Assembly (NCBI RefSeq): GCF_006717095.1
Contig: NZ_VFQE01000001.1
Location: 2,604,001-2,668,000 of the forward strand
Source of the DNA: Blastococcus colisei
GTDB taxonomy: Bacteria; Actinomycetota; Actinomycetes; Mycobacteriales; Geodermatophilaceae
DNA: 64,000 nt
Direction of reading: 5' to 3'
In this document: one piece after another, positions 31,904 through 40,680 of the stretch
How the letters are laid out: each line of letters opens with the position of its first letter
Numbering within the stretch: the stretch's first letter is position 1
Notes under the pieces: model-generated
What the model saw: the letters and a program-made list of their open reading frames with translations, nothing else
Told to the model about the DNA's origin: nothing
The model's database searches: none
Program-made: the position numbers and the translations under genes

Positions 31904-32775
31904 GCGAGCTCGGGGCGACCTTCGCCCGCATCGTCACCGACGGCTCGCTGCTGGTGGCCATCGCGGTGGCCGCGCTGGTCGTGCTGATCAGCTTCGCTTC
32001 CCCCTGCTGCCTGCCACTGATCCCCGGCTACGTCAGCTACATCGCCGGGCTCGCCGGCTCCCAGGCCACCGCCGGCCGGCCCCGAGTTCCGCAGCCTGCT
32101 GGCGGTGGGCCAGCCGGCGCGACATCGGCCGGCTGTGCTGCCGAGGCCGGCACCGCCCCCTCACCGCCGGCGGCCCCGGCCGCTGCCGGCCGCGGCCGGG
32201 TGCTGGCCGGGTCCCTGCTGTTCATCGCCGGCTTCAGCGCCGTCTTCGTCTCCTTCGGCGCCCTCTTCGGCGGCCTGGGCCGGCTGCTGCTGGAGTGGTC
32301 GCCGGTGCTCACCCGGGTCGCCGGCGTCGTCGTGATCGCGATGGGGCTGTCGTTCCTCGGCGCGATCCCCTGGCTGATGCGCGAACGCCGCATCCACCGC
32401 CGGCCGCCGGCCGGCCTGGCCGGTGCCCCCGTCCTCGGCGTCGTGTTCGGCCTCGGGTGGACGCCCTGCCTGGGCCCGACGCTCGCCGCGGTGAACACGC
32501 TGGCCTACACCCAGGCCTCGGCCGGCCGCGGTGCCATCCTCGCCCTGGCCTACTGCCTGGGACTGGGCATCCCGTTCGTCCTGGTGGCCCTCGGCGCCCG
32601 CCGCGCCCTGGCGTTCTCCGACCTGGCCCGCCGGCACGCCCCTACCGTCATGCGGGTCGGTGGGGGCCTGATGATCGCCTTGGGCATCCTGCTGCTGACC
32701 GGCTGGTGGGACGCGCTGATGATCTGGCTGCGGGCCTGGCTGGGGGCTACGGGTCTTGGATCATCCGCGTTGTGA
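31900..32775 (+). CDS. CcdA/DsbD-family transmembrane electron carrier
   Basis: Cytochrome c biogenesis protein CcdA type (291 residues, six helices). The redox cysteines lie in FASPCCLPLIPGYVSYIAGL (helix 1) and VFGLGWTPCLGPTLAAVNTL (helix 4). A long Ala/Pro/Gly-rich loop between helices 1 and 2 (about residues 55-100) is an insertion relative to shorter CcdA proteins. GTG 31900 overlaps the ResA stop. It passes electrons from cytosolic thioredoxin to ResA/TlpA-type lipoproteins. Confidence 0.9.
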   Translation: MSELGATFARIVTDGSLLVAIAVAALVVLISFASPCCLPLIPGYVSYIAGLAGSQATAGRPRVPQPAGGGPAGATSAGCAAEAGTAPSPPAAPAAAGRGRVLAGSLLFIAGFSAVFVSFGALFGGLGRLLLEWSPVLTRVAGVVVIAMGLSFLGAIPWLMRERRIHRRPPAGLAGAPVLGVVFGLGWTPCLGPTLAAVNTLAYTQASAGRGAILALAYCLGLGIPFVLVALGARRALAFSDLARRHAPTVMRVGGGLMIALGILLLTGWWDALMIWLRAWLGATGLGSSAL

Positions 32776-32998
32776 CGGGACGAGTTGGTTCTCCGCGGAT
32801 CTCACGGGCGTCCGGATCAAGCGGGCTTCTTCTCAGCGCCGTAATAGGTCACTCCGACGGCGCGAGCCAATGCGCCAACCACGAATTCCAGTAGTCATTC
32901 CACTTCTGGCATGGGACAGACGGGGAACACTGACAGCGACGACCGAAATCGCCCCTTCCGGGTCCCGCAGGACCACCGCCCGATCAAAGCGTCGCCGC
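32776..32998. other. Intergenic region between CcdA and the ZIP transporter
   Basis: A gap of 223 bases between converging units. It has somewhat more A+T than its surroundings and no supportable gene. It may be a scar between two separately acquired modules. Confidence 0.4.
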
Positions 32999-33733
32999 TT
33001 ACGCCCCCACGTAGACGGAGATGGCGCCGAAGACGGCGAATCCGGCGGTGAGGAAGATGGGCCCCAGCCGTGAAGTCTCACCTTCGTGCGCCTCTCCGAT
33101 CATCTCCTCGACCACGACAGCCGTGAGCGCGCCACCGGTAAGCGCGAGCACCGACAAGGTGACGATCTCGGGGGCGTCCCGGAGGGCGAAGTAGCCGAGC
33201 GTGGCGCCGAGGAAGATCGGGACGGCGAAGCCTGCCGCGAGCAGCACCCGCCGACCGCGGCTGATGCCGGCCCTGCGCATCGTCGCGATGGCCGCAAAGC
33301 CCTCCGGGACATCGGCGGGGACCTGCCCAAGGGCAAGGAGAAGGCCCAGAGCTGGGTTGAGGACCGTGCCGGTGCCGATCATGACGCCGTCACTGAACAG
33401 GTCCAACGAGACGCCGGAGAAGATCCCCAGTGCGCTCCCCTGCTTCTCGCCCCCGCCCATCCTCGCCTGGACATAGCCGATGGCTCGGTCGAGGCCGATG
33501 AAGGCAGCGCCTCCCCCCACGAACGCCAACAAGGGGACCCACGGGAGACCTGCCGCCAGAGCCTCGGGCATCAGCTCGAGGCCCACGACGGCGAGCACGA
33601 TGCCGGCCGCGAGGTGCAGCGCGAGGCTGAGCGTGCGTTCGGAGACGCGAAACGACTCGGCGAGCACTCCCCCGGCGAAGTTTCCGGCCGCGGGCAGAGC
33701 CGCGAGGCCCAGGACGAGCAGGTATCCGCTCAC
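32999..33733 (-). CDS. ZIP-family divalent metal transporter
   Basis: Membrane protein of 244 residues with about eight helices. The ZIP signature is visible as LHLAAGIVLAVVGLELMPEA (helix 2 with H and E), SLDLFSDGVMIGTGTVLNPA (helix 4 region with D in place of the usual H) and GQVPADVPEGFAAIA (helix 5 with E). GTG 33733 overlaps the CDF gene stop, so import and export genes are co-translated. Zinc is the likely ion. A ZIP next to a CDF could serve homeostasis, or export if it runs in reverse. Confidence 0.85.
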   Translation of the reverse strand: MSGYLLVLGLAALPAAGNFAGGVLAESFRVSERTLSLALHLAAGIVLAVVGLELMPEALAAGLPWVPLLAFVGGGAAFIGLDRAIGYVQARMGGGEKQGSALGIFSGVSLDLFSDGVMIGTGTVLNPALGLLLALGQVPADVPEGFAAIATMRRAGISRGRRVLLAAGFAVPIFLGATLGYFALRDAPEIVTLSVLALTGGALTAVVVEEMIGEAHEGETSRLGPIFLTAGFAVFGAISVYVGA

Positions 33734-34383
33734 GTCTCGTCCTCGTCGTCCTCGACCAGCTCGCCTTCCCAGGCTTCACGGCCCTCGTGGACGGCGAAAG
33801 ATGCGATCACGAAGCCGGCCACCGGGTCGAGCCACGGCCATCCGACCACGGCGTAGAGGCCGAGGCCGAGCAGGGTGGAGATGCTCAGCAGCACGCAGAT
33901 CCGGGTCTCGGCGGCGTCAGCAAGGATGAGCGGGTCCCGCAGCCGCTCGCCGACGTGGCGCTTGGCGCGAGCCAGGAGGGGCATGACGACGATGGAGGCG
34001 GCGAGCAGCACGAGGGCGACAACCGACGTGTCGGGGTTGTCCCCGCCCACGAGGCTGCGGATGCCCTCGAACGTCACGTAGGCGGCCAGCACGAAGAAGG
34101 TGACGGCCACTGCCTTGAGGGTGCGGCGCTCCTTGGCCTCGTCGGCCTCGCCATGGCGCAGGCGCGCAGCCAGGCGCAGGCCGACCAGTACCGCTGCCAC
34201 CGACTCGATACCGGAGTCGAACCCGAAGCCGATCATCGAAACGAGACCGGCGAGGATGCCGACCGTGACGGCGATGGCGCCCTCGACGACGTTGTAGGCG
34301 ACGGTGAACTGTGCCAGGCGCAACCCTCGCCTGGTGAGCCGTTCGATCTGGACCGGGCTCAGGGTGGCATTCGTGTCGCTCAC
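33730..34383 (-). CDS. Cation diffusion facilitator family transporter
   Basis: CDF-type efflux protein of 217 residues with five to six helices. Typical stretches are AYNVVEGAIAVTVGILAGLV and MIGFGFDSGIESVAAVLVGL (helix 2 with D and E ligands), and LADAAETRICVLLSISTLLG (helix 5). The C-terminal cytoplasmic domain of larger CDFs is absent; the tail is acidic (ELVEDDEDE). GTG 34383 with GGAGG upstream was chosen over ATG 34410, which lacks a ribosome site. It is coupled to the ZIP gene. Confidence 0.85.
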   Translation of the reverse strand: MSDTNATLSPVQIERLTRRGLRLAQFTVAYNVVEGAIAVTVGILAGLVSMIGFGFDSGIESVAAVLVGLRLAARLRHGEADEAKERRTLKAVAVTFFVLAAYVTFEGIRSLVGGDNPDTSVVALVLLAASIVVMPLLARAKRHVGERLRDPLILADAAETRICVLLSISTLLGLGLYAVVGWPWLDPVAGFVIASFAVHEGREAWEGELVEDDEDET

Positions 34384-34531
34384 CGGACCGGTCCTCCGTG
34401 ATGCAGCCATGGCGACCGGAGGCATGCATGCGGCTGCACAGAGAGCCATCGCCGTTCGGTGCTCGTTCCGGTGCCGGACGTGGCGCGTGCTCCGTGGTCG
34501 GTCCGGGCGGCCGCAGGCCTGAGCGGGCCGA

Positions 34532-35305
34532 TCACCGGGCCTGTTCCCGGATCGTGATCTGAAGGGTCCCGGACGCCGGCGCGGCGCTGGGCACGCAGCA
34601 GGCGTCGGTGCACCCATCGGCGCAGCCGCACGTCGAACGTGCGTCGTCGGGGGTCCCACCGGGACGGGCAGGGGCACAGCAGCCCTCGCCGCGCCAGGCT
34701 TCAAGGCCCTCCTTGACCGCGACGGCAGCGATGACCAGCCCGGCGACCGGGTCGGCCCAGCCCCAGCCGAGCGTGGCGTTGAGGATCAGCCCCACGAGCA
34801 GTACCGCGGACAGGTAGGTGCACAGCAGCGTCTGGGTTCCGTCGGCGACGACGGCATTCGATCCGAGCGCGCGGCCGGTGCGCCGTTGTGCCCAGGACAG
34901 GAAGGGCATGACGATCAGCGAGGCGATCGCGAGGCCGATCCCGACCATCGACGACTTCGGTTCGGTGCCGGAGACGAGGGCGCGGACGGACTCGAAGGTG
35001 ACGTAGCCGGCCAGGGCGAAGAACGACAGCGCCATCAACCGCAGCGCTGTCCGCTCCCGGCTTTCAGGTAGCCGGTGGCGGAACTGCCACAGGATGATCA
35101 GGCCGCTGGAGACCTCGACGATCGAATCGAGGCCGAAGCCGATCAGCGCCACCGAGCCGGCGGCGACCCCTGCGGTGATGGCGATGACCGCTTCGACGAC
35201 GTTGTAGCTGACCGACGCGCCGGCCAAGAGCTGCGCCCGGCGACCGAGCCGGCGGCGCGTCTCCGCGGAGACCTCACGGTGGCCGTGGGCGGGAACAGCG
35301 CTCAT
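34532..35305 (-). CDS. Cation diffusion facilitator transporter with Cys-rich tail
   Basis: CDF-family transporter (257 residues). Helix 2 carries IGFGLDSIVEVSSGLIILW and helix 5 VVADGTQTLLCTYLSAVLLV. After the last helix comes EAWRGEGCCAPARP and then STCGCADGCTDACCVPS, a tail with nine cysteines that should bind soft metal such as Cd, Zn or Cu. ATG 35305 overlaps the ArsR stop. It is a paralogue of the CDF at 33730, with the same helix motifs but a different tail, pointing to different metals. Confidence 0.87.
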   Translation of the reverse strand: MSAVPAHGHREVSAETRRRLGRRAQLLAGASVSYNVVEAVIAITAGVAAGSVALIGFGLDSIVEVSSGLIILWQFRHRLPESRERTALRLMALSFFALAGYVTFESVRALVSGTEPKSSMVGIGLAIASLIVMPFLSWAQRRTGRALGSNAVVADGTQTLLCTYLSAVLLVGLILNATLGWGWADPVAGLVIAAVAVKEGLEAWRGEGCCAPARPGGTPDDARSTCGCADGCTDACCVPSAAPASGTLQITIREQAR

Positions 35306-35682
35306 CGGCTCGCTTCCTCGCCGTAGGCCGGACAGAGGGCCACGGCATCGCCGGTCGTGGCGAGCAGCCGCTCGGCGGCGGCGAGCACATCCAGCAGTTC
35401 TGCCCCGGTCGCCAGTGACCACATCGACGCCCGCCCCTGCGGCCGGGAGGTCACCAACCCGCAGTCCCGCAGGCAGGCGAGGTGCGCGGAGACTGTCGAC
35501 TGCGCCAACCCGAGGTGGGCGGTCAGCTCGACGACCTTGTGCTCACCTAGCGCGAGGTGCCGGAGGATGGCGAGCCGCGTGGGATCGCCCAGGCTGCGGA
35601 ACATGCACGCCGCCGCGGACAGTGCGGCGGCTTCGTTGACCCCCGCCTCCGCGGCGCTGTCCATCATCGAGTTCATCGCCAT
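35302..35682 (-). CDS. ArsR/SmtB-family metal-sensing repressor
   Basis: Winged-helix repressor of about 126 residues. The core is MFRSLGDPTRLAILRHLALG, VELTAHLGLAQSTVSAHLAC and LRDCGLVTSRPQGRASMWSL. Cysteines in SAAACMF, HLACLRDCG and VALCPAYGE are placed as in CadC/CmtR/KmtR-like sensors, the first two in the DNA-reading helix region. It starts at ATG 35682 or ATG 35676. It overlaps the CDF gene downstream and should repress it until metal binds. Confidence 0.88.
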   Translation of the reverse strand: MAMNSMMDSAAEAGVNEAAALSAAACMFRSLGDPTRLAILRHLALGEHKVVELTAHLGLAQSTVSAHLACLRDCGLVTSRPQGRASMWSLATGAELLDVLAAAERLLATTGDAVALCPAYGEEASR

Positions 35683-35692
35683 GCGGCGATGA
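35673..35692. promoter_or_regulatory. Inverted repeat over the arsR start
   Basis: TCATCGCC and GGCGATGA are perfect eight-base arms around ATGC, overlapping the start codons. This position and symmetry suit an ArsR/SmtB autoregulatory operator. Confidence 0.6.
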
Positions 35693-35933
35693 TAGCCAAT
35701 ATCACCGGCGGCAACCGGGCGACCAAGGAATCGAGTCTCGCTCACGCAAGGCCACCCCGTGGGCTGCGGTGACGCCTGTCCGGTCGTCTTCCCGGGCAAG
35801 CGCAACCTCGCTGCGTCCTGACGGACCAGGCTGGCAAGGGGGTCGAGTCGGTGAGCCATCCGCGACCAGATCGAAGCCCGCGTCCGCGGGCTGCTCACCG
35901 GGATGCAGGTGTGCATGCGCCCCAGCCACTGAG

Positions 35934-37134
35934 CTACGCATCGGCGGACGGTGCGGGTGTGCGGCTGGCGGCGAAGCCGACAGCGGCGGCCAGCAACAGC
36001 AGCATGCCCCCGAGGTAGTAGACGGCGCGGATGCCCACGGTGTCGGCGAGCAGCCCGCCGACGCCGAGGCTGGCCAGGCGCCCGCTCTGCCAGAGCAGGT
36101 CCATCAGGGCGAAGACCCGCCCGCGCGTGCGGTCGGTGACGTGCGACTGCAGCAGGCTGTTGAAGGTGACAGCGCCGGTGGAGGTTCCGACGCCGTACAT
36201 GGCGAGGGCGGCGGCGGCGACCGGCAGCGAGCGGACCGAGGCCAGCACCAGGTCGACAACGCCCCGCAGCACATACGAGCCGAACACGTACAGCGGGCGG
36301 CGCGGATCGGGGATCAGCCGCAGCAGCAAAGTGGGACCCAGAGCGGCGCCCACGCCGATCGCGCCGACCAGGATCCCGTAGGCGTCCGCCGGCGCGCCCA
36401 GGTGCTCGGCGGCCAGCACCACCAGCAACGCACTGGTCGCGCCGGCCGACAGCGCGGCCAGCAGCTGTCCGATGGCCAGCGCGCGCAGCAACCGGTCCCG
36501 GCCGACCAGCGCCACACCCTCGCGGGCGTCGGCGAGCAGCCGGCGGCGGCCGACCTCGCCCGGCGGCTCGACCAGCCGCAGGCCACGCAGCGCCAGCGCC
36601 GAGACGAGGAAGCTCGCGGCGTTGAGGCCGAACGCCCAGCCGGGACCGACCAGTGCGACCAGGCCTCCAGCCAGCGGCGCGAGGACGACCTGTGACAGCA
36701 CCGCCGCCGTCCAGACGGCGCTGTTGGCCGCGACGATCTCCCGGTCGGCCACGACCGAGGACAGCACGCTGTGGGCGGCCGGGTTGAAGAGCGCCGCACC
36801 GGCCGACAGGCCGAACGCGACCGCGTAGATGCCCAGCGGGTCGTCGTGCCAGACCACCAGCACGCCGGCCAGGGCGGCACGGAGTACGTCGGCGGCAACC
36901 ATCCCCTGGACGCGGGCAGCCGGTCGACGACCACGCCGGCGAACGGGGCGATGAGCAGCACCGGGATGATCTCGGCGACGACGACGCCCGCCACGCCCAG
37001 CCCCGAGCCGGTCAGCCGGTCAGCCGGTAGATCAGGATGGCCAGCGCAACGAAACCGAAGATGTCACCCCACTGACTGACGGTGCGCGCCACCCACAGCC
37101 GCCGGAAAGCGGACTGCGCCAGCACCGCGCGCAT
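35934..37134 (-). pseudogene. MFS transporter, broken by two frameshifts
   Basis: Major facilitator of the multidrug/enterobactin-exporter type. ATG 37134 begins VLAQSAFRRLWVARTVSQWG and continues FVALAILIYRLTG, then hits a stop because CCGGTCAG is duplicated in tandem (37008-37023). Past it the next frame reads VVVAEIIPVLLIAPFAGVVV and DRLP; a single missing C near 36915 shifts to the main frame, which is intact from 36902 (MVAADVLRAALAGVLVVWH) to the end, giving about ten more helices. A GTG at 37161 is an alternative start. Removal of eight bases and one added base would restore one frame. The function is therefore probably lost. Confidence 0.85.
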
Positions 37135-37313
37135 CCCCGGCCGCCGTCGAGCCTCCGCCACGACCCGCCCGCCTCTCGCCGTCCCCGTCGTTCAGCCGTA
37201 TCCGGACCACCTGTCCCGGGCCGGTCCTGCTGGCACGTGGCCAGCTCGCAGAGCCCCCGCACGGCAGTTCTGTCACACGCCGCGAGGCCCGTGCAGCCGA
37301 GCAACCGCCGGGC

Positions 37314-38663
37314 CTACAGGTCCAGCGCCTCGAGCGCGGTCAGGTATCCCTCGGTGTAGGTGGGGAACTGTGCGACCTGGTCGAGCAGGGTGTCGATGCC
37401 GATGCCGGCGCGGATGGCCAGGGACGCCTGGTGGATCCACTCCCCCGCCTGCGGGGCGACCGCCCAGGCGCCCAGCAGCACCCGGCGGTCCGGATCGGCG
37501 AGCAAGCCCAGGTGGCCGCGGGGATCCCGCTCGTAGGTCCACGGCCGGGCGATGGCCTGCGCGAGGTCGACCTCGGCGCTCACCGTCGTCAGTCCCTGCT
37601 CGTGGGCCTGGCCCTCGGTGAGCCCGGCGGCGGCGATCTCCGGATCGGCGAAGACGACGCGCGGGATGCCGTCGTACCGGGCGGCGCGAGGCCGGCCGAG
37701 AATGGCGTCGGCGACGATGCGGCCCTGGTACTTGGCGACGTGGGTGAACGGCAGGACGCCGGTGACGTCGCCGAGAGCCCACACACCCTCGGCGGCACGG
37801 CAGTGCTCGTCCACCACGATTCCACCGGACTCGGCGATCTGGACTCCGGCGTCCTCGAGGCCGAACCCCTCGGTACGAGGGATACGGCCGGTGGCGACGA
37901 TGACCACGTCGCCGCGGACGGAGCTGCCGTCGGCGAGGTCGAGCACAGAGTCGGCACCGTCCCGGCGCGCCTGCACCGGCTCGTTACCCGTGCGGACGTC
38001 GACGCCGGCTGCCCGCAGGTGAGCCTCGGTCAGCTCCCCGACGCGCGCATCCTCGCGGCTCATCAGCCGGTCGCCGCGCTGCAGGAGCGTGACCTGGACA
38101 CCGAAGCGGACGAGGAACTGCGCCGTCTCCACACCGACGGCGCTGCCGCCCACGATCAGAGCCCGGCCGGGCAGGTCCGCGGCGGTGTAGGTCTCGCGGT
38201 TGGTCCACACGGTGACCTGGCCGAGGCCGTCGATCGGTGGGACGCGCGACTCCGAGCCGGTGGCGATGATGACGTGATCGGCGGTGAGCTCCCGGCCGTC
38301 CACGGTGACCCGTCCCGGACCGCTGATCCGGGCATCGCCCTTCAGCACCAGCGCGCCAGCGTCCCGGTAGCCGCTGACCTGGCCGGCGTCGTCGAGGTGG
38401 CGGGCCATGTAGTCGCGATAGTCACGCGCGGTGGGCCAGTCCAGCCGCGCGCCCTCGGCGCCCGGAGCGCGATCGACCCCGCCGGCAGCTTCTGGGGACC
38501 GCAGCACGGTCTTGGACGGGATGCAGGCCCAGTAGGCGCATTCTCCCCCGATCAACTCACGTTCGATCACCGCGACCCGCCGTCCGCCGGACAGCAACCG
38601 ACTTGCGGCGACCTCACCGCCCGGGCCCATGCCGATCACGGCGACGTCCACGTGCTCTGTCAT
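37314..38663 (-). CDS. FAD-dependent pyridine nucleotide-disulfide oxidoreductase
   Basis: Flavoprotein of 449 residues. An FAD-binding GMGPGGEVAASRLL, the redox-active disulfide ECAYWACIPSK (C42, C47), an NAD(P) site IVGGSAVGVETAQFLVRFG, the second FAD motif GVWALGDVTGVLPFTHVA and the C-terminal dimerisation domain are present. It resembles mercuric reductase or dihydrolipoamide dehydrogenase but has no C-terminal Cys pair, so Hg(II) reduction is unlikely. The expected C-terminal His-Glu pair is not evident (QFPTYTEGY is seen in its place), so the disulfide substrate is uncertain. It lies 55 bases after merA and may share its transcript. Confidence 0.87.
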   Translation of the reverse strand: MTEHVDVAVIGMGPGGEVAASRLLSGGRRVAVIERELIGGECAYWACIPSKTVLRSPEAAGGVDRAPGAEGARLDWPTARDYRDYMARHLDDAGQVSGYRDAGALVLKGDARISGPGRVTVDGRELTADHVIIATGSESRVPPIDGLGQVTVWTNRETYTAADLPGRALIVGGSAVGVETAQFLVRFGVQVTLLQRGDRLMSREDARVGELTEAHLRAAGVDVRTGNEPVQARRDGADSVLDLADGSSVRGDVVIVATGRIPRTEGFGLEDAGVQIAESGGIVVDEHCRAAEGVWALGDVTGVLPFTHVAKYQGRIVADAILGRPRAARYDGIPRVVFADPEIAAAGLTEGQAHEQGLTTVSAEVDLAQAIARPWTYERDPRGHLGLLADPDRRVLLGAWAVAPQAGEWIHQASLAIRAGIGIDTLLDQVAQFPTYTEGYLTALEALDL

Positions 38664-38718
38664 CGCTCTTCCCCTCGTCGATGTGCGTGAACGGGCGGTC
38701 CTGCGGATGCGCTGGTAC

Positions 38719-40110
38719 TCAGGCGCAGCAGGAGGTCGGCATCTGGTTGCGGAAGAGTCCGGCCGCGATGCGCAGGCCCTCCGCCATCGTCAGGTAGGGC
38801 GCCCATGTGTCGGCCACGTCGTCGACAGTCATCCGGGCCTTGATGGCGTAAGTAGCGGCGAGCATCATCTCGCCGGCCCCCTCGCCCAGGGCGTGCACAC
38901 CCAGCACCCGGCCGGAGTCGGCATCGGCGACCACCTTCACCCCGCCGCGGGTGTCTCGGTTGACCAGCGCCCTCGGGACGTCGGTCAGTCCCAGCACCCG
39001 GCATTCGCAGCGGTGCCCGGCCGCGAGCGCCTCCGCCTCGGTCAAGCCGGCGGAGGCCAGCTGAGGACGCGTGAAGACGACGGCAGGCAGACCGGTGTAG
39101 TCGACGCGGGCCGGCTCGGTGCCGCCGCCGGCGCCCAGTGCGTTCAGTGCCGCTACCCGGCCGCCCGCGGCGGCGACGTAGACGTACTGCGGTGCGCCGC
39201 ACACGTCCCCGGCCGCGAAGATCCGCGGGTTGCTGGTGCGCTGCTGGTCGTCGGTGACGACGAAGCCGCGAGCGTCGGTGCGCACCCCGGCGGCTTCGAG
39301 CGCCAGACCATCGGTCTGCGCCCGCCGGCCGGTCGCGACGAGCAACCGTTGCCCACTCACCTGCCGGCCCGATGCGGTCGTCACGGTCGCGCCATCACCG
39401 GTGCCCCTCACCGTGTCGGCGCGCTCCTCGACGACGGTGATCCCGTCGTCGGCGAAGATCTGGCACAACTCCTCGGTGAGTTCGGGCTCTGCGTGCGGAG
39501 CCAGGCGGCCGACGACGGTCACGTCCGCGCCCAGGTGGGCGAACAGTTGCGCCTGCTCCATTCCCACGTAGCCACCCCCGATCACGACCAGCGACTCGGG
39601 TACCGCAGTCAGCTCCATGGCGGTGGTGGAGGTCAGGTGCTGCAGCTGGTCCAACCCCGGCAGCGCCGGCACGTCCGGTACAGCACCGGTCGCGACCACG
39701 TAGGCCCCAGCGCGCAGCGGGACGCCGTCGATCTCCACGGTGTCCCTGTCGCGGAAACGTGTCTCCCCCTGCCGGACGGGAAAGCCGTAGGCGTCTGCAA
39801 CGTCGGCGTACTTGGCCTGGCGCATTCCGGCGATCAGGCCGTCCTTCTGGGCGACCAGGGCCGCCAGGTCCACCCCGTCGGCGGACAGGGCCACCCCTGT
39901 GTACGGGTTGGTCATCGCGGCGTGCCGGAGACCGGCCGCGGCCAGCAGCGTCTTCGATGGCACGCATCCTACGTTGACGCACGTGCCTCCCAGGGTGCCT
40001 CGCTCGACGAGCACGACCTGCGCCCCGGCCTGTCGCGCGGCGATCGCCGCGGCCATCGCCGCGCCTCCGGAACCGATCACCGCCAGATCGACGTCCTGGT
40101 CGATGGCCAT
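38719..40110 (-). CDS. merA: Mercury(II) reductase
   Basis: Cytoplasmic flavoenzyme that reduces Hg(II) to Hg(0) with NADPH (463 residues). The FAD motif is VIGSGGAAMAAAIAARQAGA, and the active-site pair C44/C49 lies in GGTCVNVGCVPSKTL. The MerA-specific features are tyrosines around VYVAAAGG and the C-terminal CC pair (C461, C462 in TSCCA) that passes Hg to the active site of the other subunit. The N-terminal MerP-like metal-binding domain is absent, as in many actinobacterial MerA. ATG 40110 has GGAG upstream. It is transcribed from a MerR-type promoter and divergent from merR. Confidence 0.93.
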   Translation of the reverse strand: MAIDQDVDLAVIGSGGAAMAAAIAARQAGAQVVLVERGTLGGTCVNVGCVPSKTLLAAAGLRHAAMTNPYTGVALSADGVDLAALVAQKDGLIAGMRQAKYADVADAYGFPVRQGETRFRDRDTVEIDGVPLRAGAYVVATGAVPDVPALPGLDQLQHLTSTTAMELTAVPESLVVIGGGYVGMEQAQLFAHLGADVTVVGRLAPHAEPELTEELCQIFADDGITVVEERADTVRGTGDGATVTTASGRQVSGQRLLVATGRRAQTDGLALEAAGVRTDARGFVVTDDQQRTSNPRIFAAGDVCGAPQYVYVAAAGGRVAALNALGAGGGTEPARVDYTGLPAVVFTRPQLASAGLTEAEALAAGHRCECRVLGLTDVPRALVNRDTRGGVKVVADADSGRVLGVHALGEGAGEMMLAATYAIKARMTVDDVADTWAPYLTMAEGLRIAAGLFRNQMPTSCCA

Positions 40111-40156
40111 CGCACGCTCCCTCGGTTTGCCGGTCGGCCGTCCACGCCCAAGGCTG

Positions 40157-40180
40157 GACCTTCCAGTGCAGGGAAAGGTC
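40157..40180. promoter_or_regulatory. MerR-type promoter/operator between merA and merR
   Basis: A dyad with arms GACCTTCCAGTG and GGGAAAGGTC-like halves spans 24 bases. On the minus strand a -35 TTGACC (complement of 40177-40182) is followed by the dyad, with the long -35/-10 spacing that MerR regulators correct by twisting DNA. Confidence 0.8.
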
Positions 40181-40200
40181 AAGCCGGAAGGGGAACCGAC

Positions 40201-40590
40201 GTGCGGATCGGCGAGCTGGCGGCGACCACCGGCACCACCACCAAGACGTTGCGCTTCTACGAGGCCGCCGGGCTGCTCCCACCCCCGCAGCGCACCTCCG
40301 CCGGCTACCGCACCTACGACCCGGCCGTCACCGAGCGGCTGGACTTCATCCAGCGCAGCCAACGCGCTGGTCTCACCCTGGCCCAGATCCGTGAGGTACT
40401 GGCGATCCGCGACGGCGGCAATGCGCCCTGCTCCCACGTGCAGCATCTGCTGGGCGATCGGCTGGCCGACCTCGACCGCCAGCTCGCCGACCTCACGGCG
40501 CTACGCGCCACCGTCGCCGCCCTGCTCGACCAGGCCGACACGGTCGCACCCGACGCCTGCCCGCCCGCCACTGTCTGCCGCTACCTCTGA
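40201..40590 (+). CDS. merR: MerR-family heavy-metal regulator
   Basis: MerR-type activator/repressor of 129 residues. The N-terminal HTH is RIGELAATTGTTTKTLRFYE, with GLLPPPQRTSAGYRTYDP as the wing. The dimerisation helix follows, then metal-loop cysteines: one in GNAPCSHVQHL and two in the C-terminal PDACPPATVCRYL. These are spaced as in mercury or zinc/cadmium sensors. GTG 40201 has GGAAGGGGAA before it. Divergence from merA over a typical dyad makes Hg(II) the likely ligand, though CueR or CadR-like specificity cannot be excluded. Confidence 0.88.
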   Translation: MRIGELAATTGTTTKTLRFYEAAGLLPPPQRTSAGYRTYDPAVTERLDFIQRSQRAGLTLAQIREVLAIRDGGNAPCSHVQHLLGDRLADLDRQLADLTALRATVAALLDQADTVAPDACPPATVCRYL

Positions 40591-40639
40591 TCACTGATCC
40601 GGCTCAGCGGCCCGCGCAGGACTCCCGTGGCCTCAATTG

Positions 40640-40680
40640 CTGAGCCCCGCTGTCTTTTCGACGGCGGGGCTCAGTTCTTA
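40640..40680. terminator. Strong bidirectional-type hairpin terminator
   Basis: A 15-base stem (CTGAGCCCCGCTGTC paired with GACGGCGGGGCTCAG, one G-T type mismatch) closes a TTTTC loop and is followed by TTCTTA. It stands 50 bases past merR and just past the leftward pseudogene, so it can end both transcripts. Confidence 0.85.

Noticed and set aside
35900-35940. tRNA-like 5' half on the minus strand (contains GTAGCTCAGTGGCT)
   Set aside because: No anticodon stem with a seven-base loop and no T arm follow; at most a fragment or chance match.
10640-36020. Extra BlaI-type half sites such as GTAGTA or GGTAGTAGA at 10645, 11415, 30470 and 36011
   Set aside because: These lie inside genes where they encode Tyr-Tyr or Tyr-Leu pairs and lack the second arm of the dyad.
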